DNA of 64,000 nucleotides from Bdellovibrio sp. ArHS (GTDB lineage: Bacteria > Bdellovibrionota > Bdellovibrionia > Bdellovibrionales > Bdellovibrionaceae), in assembly GCF_000786105.1 (NCBI RefSeq), contig NZ_JTEV01000019.1, forward strand, positions 94,963 through 158,962. The letters run 5' to 3'. The notes beneath the pieces were generated by a model, which saw nothing but the letters and a program-made list of their open reading frames with translations, was not told the origin of the DNA and did no database searches. Both the position numbers and the translations under genes were made by a program. This document shows positions 61,379 through 64,000 of the stretch, piece after piece (position 1 is the first letter of the stretch; every line of letters begins with the position of its first letter).

Positions 61379-62242
61379 ATGACTTTTAAATCCAGTTTGT
61401 TAGTTGCCTTTTCAGCCATCACTCTGACTGCGGCTATTGCCGAAGCTTATATTGTTCCAGGTCGTGGGCCAGCACCTATTCCAAATCCGCGCCCAGAACC
61501 TCCGCCTTATCCTGGCTTCCCGGGACAAGATGATTTTGGAAATGGCAGTGGCCGTTTGGATCAACGGATCATTTACCTTGGTCGCCGCGTTTCTAATGAA
61601 ACTTTAGAACTGCGCCAGCTTGCCGGAATCAACGAATCTTACCGTGGCTATGAAGTGGAATCGGTGGAAGTTGAAATCAACCGCAGTGGTCCCCGCGCTG
61701 AAGTGTCTTTGCTGACCGATGGACGTGTGGATGAAACTGCATTTTCTCCGCAAGGTTCTATCCTTCTTCGTCCACGCTACAGAGCTAAAATCGGCGAAGA
61801 CATTCGCACTCTGCAATTGCTTGTTCGTGGAAACGCAGATATCGCGTCTATTCGCATTTCTTTAAGAGAGCCTGATCGTATCGATCGTCCTGGTCGGCCT
61901 GGCCGTCCGGATCGTGGGATTGAAGTGCCGCTCTATGTTTCACGTCGTATGTACGGAAATGATCGTTTGAATCTTTCCCAGTATATCGATGCCCAACGCT
62001 ACCGTGGATACCGCATCCAACAAATCGAAATCGAAGCGACGCCTGTTTACAATACGGCTTTGATCGATGTGTTGATTAACGGTTTTAACCAAGGGCAGAC
62101 TTTGCAGGTCGATCGTTATAACTCTCGCCAAACTGTGATCCCGCAAAATGCAATCATCGGGCAGGGAGCTGATAGCATCGTACTTATCACTCGCGGCGAC
62201 TTAGACATCCACCGCGTGACTTTAAGATTGTCTGTTCGCTAA
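61379..62242 (+). CDS. Exported protein with two copies of one domain, unknown function
   Basis: A 287-residue protein with signal peptide (ending TAAIAEA) and a Pro-rich leader. Two halves match each other: LGRRVSNETLELRQLAG with ESYRGYEVESVEVEI, and VSRRMYGNDRLNLSQYI with QRYRGYRIQQIEIEA, each ending in a DI-x-RI/V-x-LR strand. An Arg/Pro/Gly linker (RPGRPGRPD) joins them near residue 178. GGGGGA precedes ATG 61379. The family is unknown; adjacency to a TIGR02147 gene repeats the pattern at 17899-19901. Confidence 0.7.
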   Translation: MTFKSSLLVAFSAITLTAAIAEAYIVPGRGPAPIPNPRPEPPPYPGFPGQDDFGNGSGRLDQRIIYLGRRVSNETLELRQLAGINESYRGYEVESVEVEINRSGPRAEVSLLTDGRVDETAFSPQGSILLRPRYRAKIGEDIRTLQLLVRGNADIASIRISLREPDRIDRPGRPGRPDRGIEVPLYVSRRMYGNDRLNLSQYIDAQRYRGYRIQQIEIEATPVYNTALIDVLINGFNQGQTLQVDRYNSRQTVIPQNAIIGQGADSIVLITRGDLDIHRVTLRLSVR

Positions 62243-62269
62243 TAAATAGGTTTTAAAATTCGACGACTT

Positions 62270-62295
62270 AAGGGCCTTTACCGGGCCCTTTTTTA
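62270..62295 (+). terminator. Terminator between the duplicated-domain gene and TIGR02147 gene
   Basis: AAGGGCC and GGCCCTT around seven bases, followed by T-rich sequence. It lies 27 bp past the exported protein stop. Confidence 0.8.
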
Positions 62296-62415
62296 TTTCC
62301 TTCCGTCGAACGGCATAATGCCTTGCGATAGACGAGAGGGCGCTTCGCACGAATCCGCTTGTTTTGAGAATTTAAATCGGGTGAACTATTCCAGTACAAA
62401 GGAGATCCGATTTCT

Positions 62416-63531
62416 ATGCAAAACAATCATCCTGAGTTTAACAAAGGCAAAGAAATTTCAACAGCTTCCGCGAATCCTCCGGTGCTTTCTGATTACATGG
62501 ACTACCGCCAGTTCTTGGCTGATTTCTATAAGTTTAAACGCCATAGCTCGAAAGGTTCTTTGCGAGCCTACAACTATGCCGTTTTCTCGGCGGCGGCGAA
62601 TATCAAATCTCCTAATTATTTGAAAATGATCATCGAAGGAAAAAGAAATCTTTCCGACGACATGATCGGCAAGTTTGGTAAAGCTTTGAGCTTTATGAAA
62701 GATCAGACAGAGGAATTCCGTTTGCTTGTGCACTTCACGCAAGCCACCGACCCTGCTGAAAGAAACATGTATCTTAAGAAGCTGAGCGAGCATCGTGTCG
62801 CTGGAAAATTGAAATCCGGTGAAATCGATCGCAAGACTTGGGAAAAGGTTCCGAACTGGGTGGCTTGGATCGTCTATGCCATGGTCGACCAAGAGGGTGT
62901 TAGCTTCGATACGGCGGCCTTAAAAGCTCTTCTGCGCGGCAAAGCTTCTGAAGATGAAATCGAAAATGCTTTAAATACTTTGTTAGCTTCGGGCGAGCTT
63001 CGTCGTGACGAAGTGACGGGTGAACTTAAGAAGAATCGCAGCTTGATTGAATCTCCGGAAGAGATTCCGGTGGCGTTAGTTCGTAAGCTTCAGTCGCAGT
63101 TGATGTACTTGGGATTGGAATCTTTGTATCAGGATCAACCGACCGAGCGCGAGTTCGGGACTTTGACCTTGTCACTGACGAAGGCTGAATTTGAAGAGAT
63201 CAAATTTAAACTTCGTCAGATGCGCAAGACCCTTCATAAAGACAACTCTATTGCGCGTATGAAGCAAAAAGGGGAGCGCGTTTACCAATTGAACATTCAG
63301 TTGTTCCCGGTCACTAACGCCGTTGAAGGTGTTGAAAAAGCTTCGGTGATTAAGCCGGCTTTAGATATTAAAACAGAGAACGCGATTATCGAGACTCCAG
63401 TAGCTCCTGTGGCGGCCACTCCGGCTGTTGAAGCTGCTGTTGTAACGGCGGCTCCTGCCGAAAAAGATGCCCGTACAAATGTGAGTTCCTTGGCTGCAAC
63501 AGCGGCTTCGGCAGCGGATCTTTTCCGTTAA
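62416..63531 (+). CDS. TIGR02147 family protein (second member)
   Basis: A 371-residue cytoplasmic protein with the family's N-terminal YMDYRQFLADFYKFKR, an HTH-type region (VFSAAANIKSPNYLKMIIEGKRNLSD), the winged segment and the tail YQLNIQLFPVT. Beyond that tail is an extra Ala/Val/Glu-rich stretch of about 60 residues, absent from the member at 19152. AAGGAGAT lies before the ATG. Regulatory role is inferred from the fold. Confidence 0.85.
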   Translation: MQNNHPEFNKGKEISTASANPPVLSDYMDYRQFLADFYKFKRHSSKGSLRAYNYAVFSAAANIKSPNYLKMIIEGKRNLSDDMIGKFGKALSFMKDQTEEFRLLVHFTQATDPAERNMYLKKLSEHRVAGKLKSGEIDRKTWEKVPNWVAWIVYAMVDQEGVSFDTAALKALLRGKASEDEIENALNTLLASGELRRDEVTGELKKNRSLIESPEEIPVALVRKLQSQLMYLGLESLYQDQPTEREFGTLTLSLTKAEFEEIKFKLRQMRKTLHKDNSIARMKQKGERVYQLNIQLFPVTNAVEGVEKASVIKPALDIKTENAIIETPVAPVAATPAVEAAVVTAAPAEKDARTNVSSLAATAASAADLFR

Positions 63532-63875
63532 AAATTCATTATAACCCACCGCGAAAGAGGCTTTCTTGAAATACGAAGGCCTCTCATGAAAATTTAAGAT
63601 TCTTAAATTTCAGTGTCATTTCAGCCCCGAAAATCTCAGTGGATTGTGGATAACTCTGTGGAATACACCCATAAATGGTGGATATCTCGACCTTTTGGCG
63701 TAAATTGTCCCTTGCTAACATTAAGATCTCGTTAGGATGACACCACTTGAGCAAGACCAAAGTACTGCGTCACGGAAAATTTAATCATTGAATGTGAGGG
63801 GCAAAATCGGAAGGATAAACGATTTTCATTTTGCCGCAATTTTTGTGGTAAGATGAAAAGATGTTTTTCACACAT
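63532..63875. other. Non-coding region upstream of ssrA
   Basis: This 344-bp stretch holds an imperfect hairpin after the TIGR02147 stop (GAGGCTTTC and GAAGGCCTC, 63556-63592), a perfect DnaA-box match (TGTGGATAA, 63645-63653) and a likely ssrA -10 element, TAAGAT at 63849-63854; no clear -35 is visible. No gene was found. Confidence 0.4.
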
Positions 63876-64000
63876 GGGGGCGTACTGGCTTCGACGTGGG
63901 TGCTGAAGCATAAGGAGCATACCGGGGCGGATGAGGACCTCGTTAAAAACGTCCATTTTGTAATTGGCAACGATTACGCACTTGCGGCTTAATTAGCTCG
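63876..64000 (+). ncRNA. ssrA: tmRNA (SsrA), 5' part, runs off window
   Basis: Trans-translation RNA that rescues stalled ribosomes and tags the nascent protein for ClpXP. The 5' end GGGGGCGTACTGGCTTCGACG has the tRNA-like half, and the tag reading frame GGC AAC GAT TAC GCA CTT GCG GCT TAA (63966-63992) encodes GNDYALAA. The 3' end with the pseudoknots and acceptor lies beyond base 64000. ClpX and ClpP, its targets' destroyers, are encoded in this window. Confidence 0.93.

Noticed and set aside
63645..63653. Replication origin near ssrA
   Set aside because: Only one DnaA box is present here, with no cluster, no AT-rich repeat and no dnaA or gidA neighbour.
1..64000. CRISPR array, insertion sequence or prophage
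   Set aside because: No regular spaced repeat, transposase, integrase or phage structural gene was found on either strand.

Overview
The window reads as a chromosomal segment of a Bdellovibrio-like predatory bacterium (Bdellovibrionota). The reasons are the gene families and their order (ffs-dnaX-ybaB-recR-mglA, clpP-clpX and lon, ftsE-ftsX-EnvC-like-ctp), two TIGR02147-type regulators, many exported proteins of unknown function, and a tmRNA whose tag reads GNDYALAA, which I recall as the Bdellovibrio tag. Species cannot be fixed from sequence alone. No transposase, integrase, phage gene or CRISPR array was found, and most of the window is ordinary, tightly packed chromosome.

Layout. 1-6.7 kb, minus strand: the start of uvrA, overlapped by a class A penicillin-binding protein, then an exported coiled-coil protein, mscL and a DUF481 outer-membrane protein. 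6.8-11.8 kb, plus: a conserved small protein, then ftsE-ftsX, a degenerate LytM (EnvC-like) protein and a C-terminal processing protease, i.e. a septal peptidoglycan control operon. 11.8-16.6 kb: a start-less coding remnant, trigger factor, and a paralogous pair of ArsA/Get3-like ATPases translationally coupled to a TPR lipoprotein. 16.6-24.4 kb: gshA, an exported protein with a TIGR02147 regulator, pepA, clpP and clpX. 24.6-29.8 kb: a compact truncated denitrification island (quinol-type NO reductase, AniA-like copper nitrite reductase fused to cytochrome c, NirV-like protein, Sco-like copper chaperone), placed between clpX and lon, genes that are adjacent in many bacteria. 29.9-38.5 kb: a Cys-rich exported protein, a histidine kinase/receiver pair, lon, a Pro-rich formylglycine-enzyme-like lipoprotein, and a TPR/winged-helix regulator. 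38.5-45.8 kb: tRNA-Val, a Coq4-like protein with a TetR regulator under a perfect 32-bp palindrome, an NHL-type lipoprotein, an L,D-transpeptidase-like protein, a PilZ-like protein, a phosphopantetheinyl transferase and nadA. 46-49.4 kb, minus: SRP RNA, dnaX, ybaB, recR and the polarity GTPase mglA as one transcription unit. 49.6-58.1 kb: lipocalin, ankyrin protein, icd, M48 lipoprotein, a TetR/NADPH-oxidoreductase pair with a double operator, a LysR gene facing a decayed hydrolase, and srkA. 58.1-64 kb: a palindromic repeat, a YgjP-like metallopeptidase, a PAP2 phosphatase, exported proteins, a second TIGR02147 gene, and ssrA running off the end.

The most interesting items are the ArsA-like pair with its TPR lipoprotein, the AniA/NorB-style island with its flanking repeat, a Coq4-motif protein under a palindromic operator, a pair of tiny reading frames on opposite strands that share an inverted ribosome-binding site, the dispersed AAAGGTRCCWG repeats, and a programmed-frameshift-like heptamer late in dnaX. 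All functions are inferred from motifs read by eye; no database search was possible.
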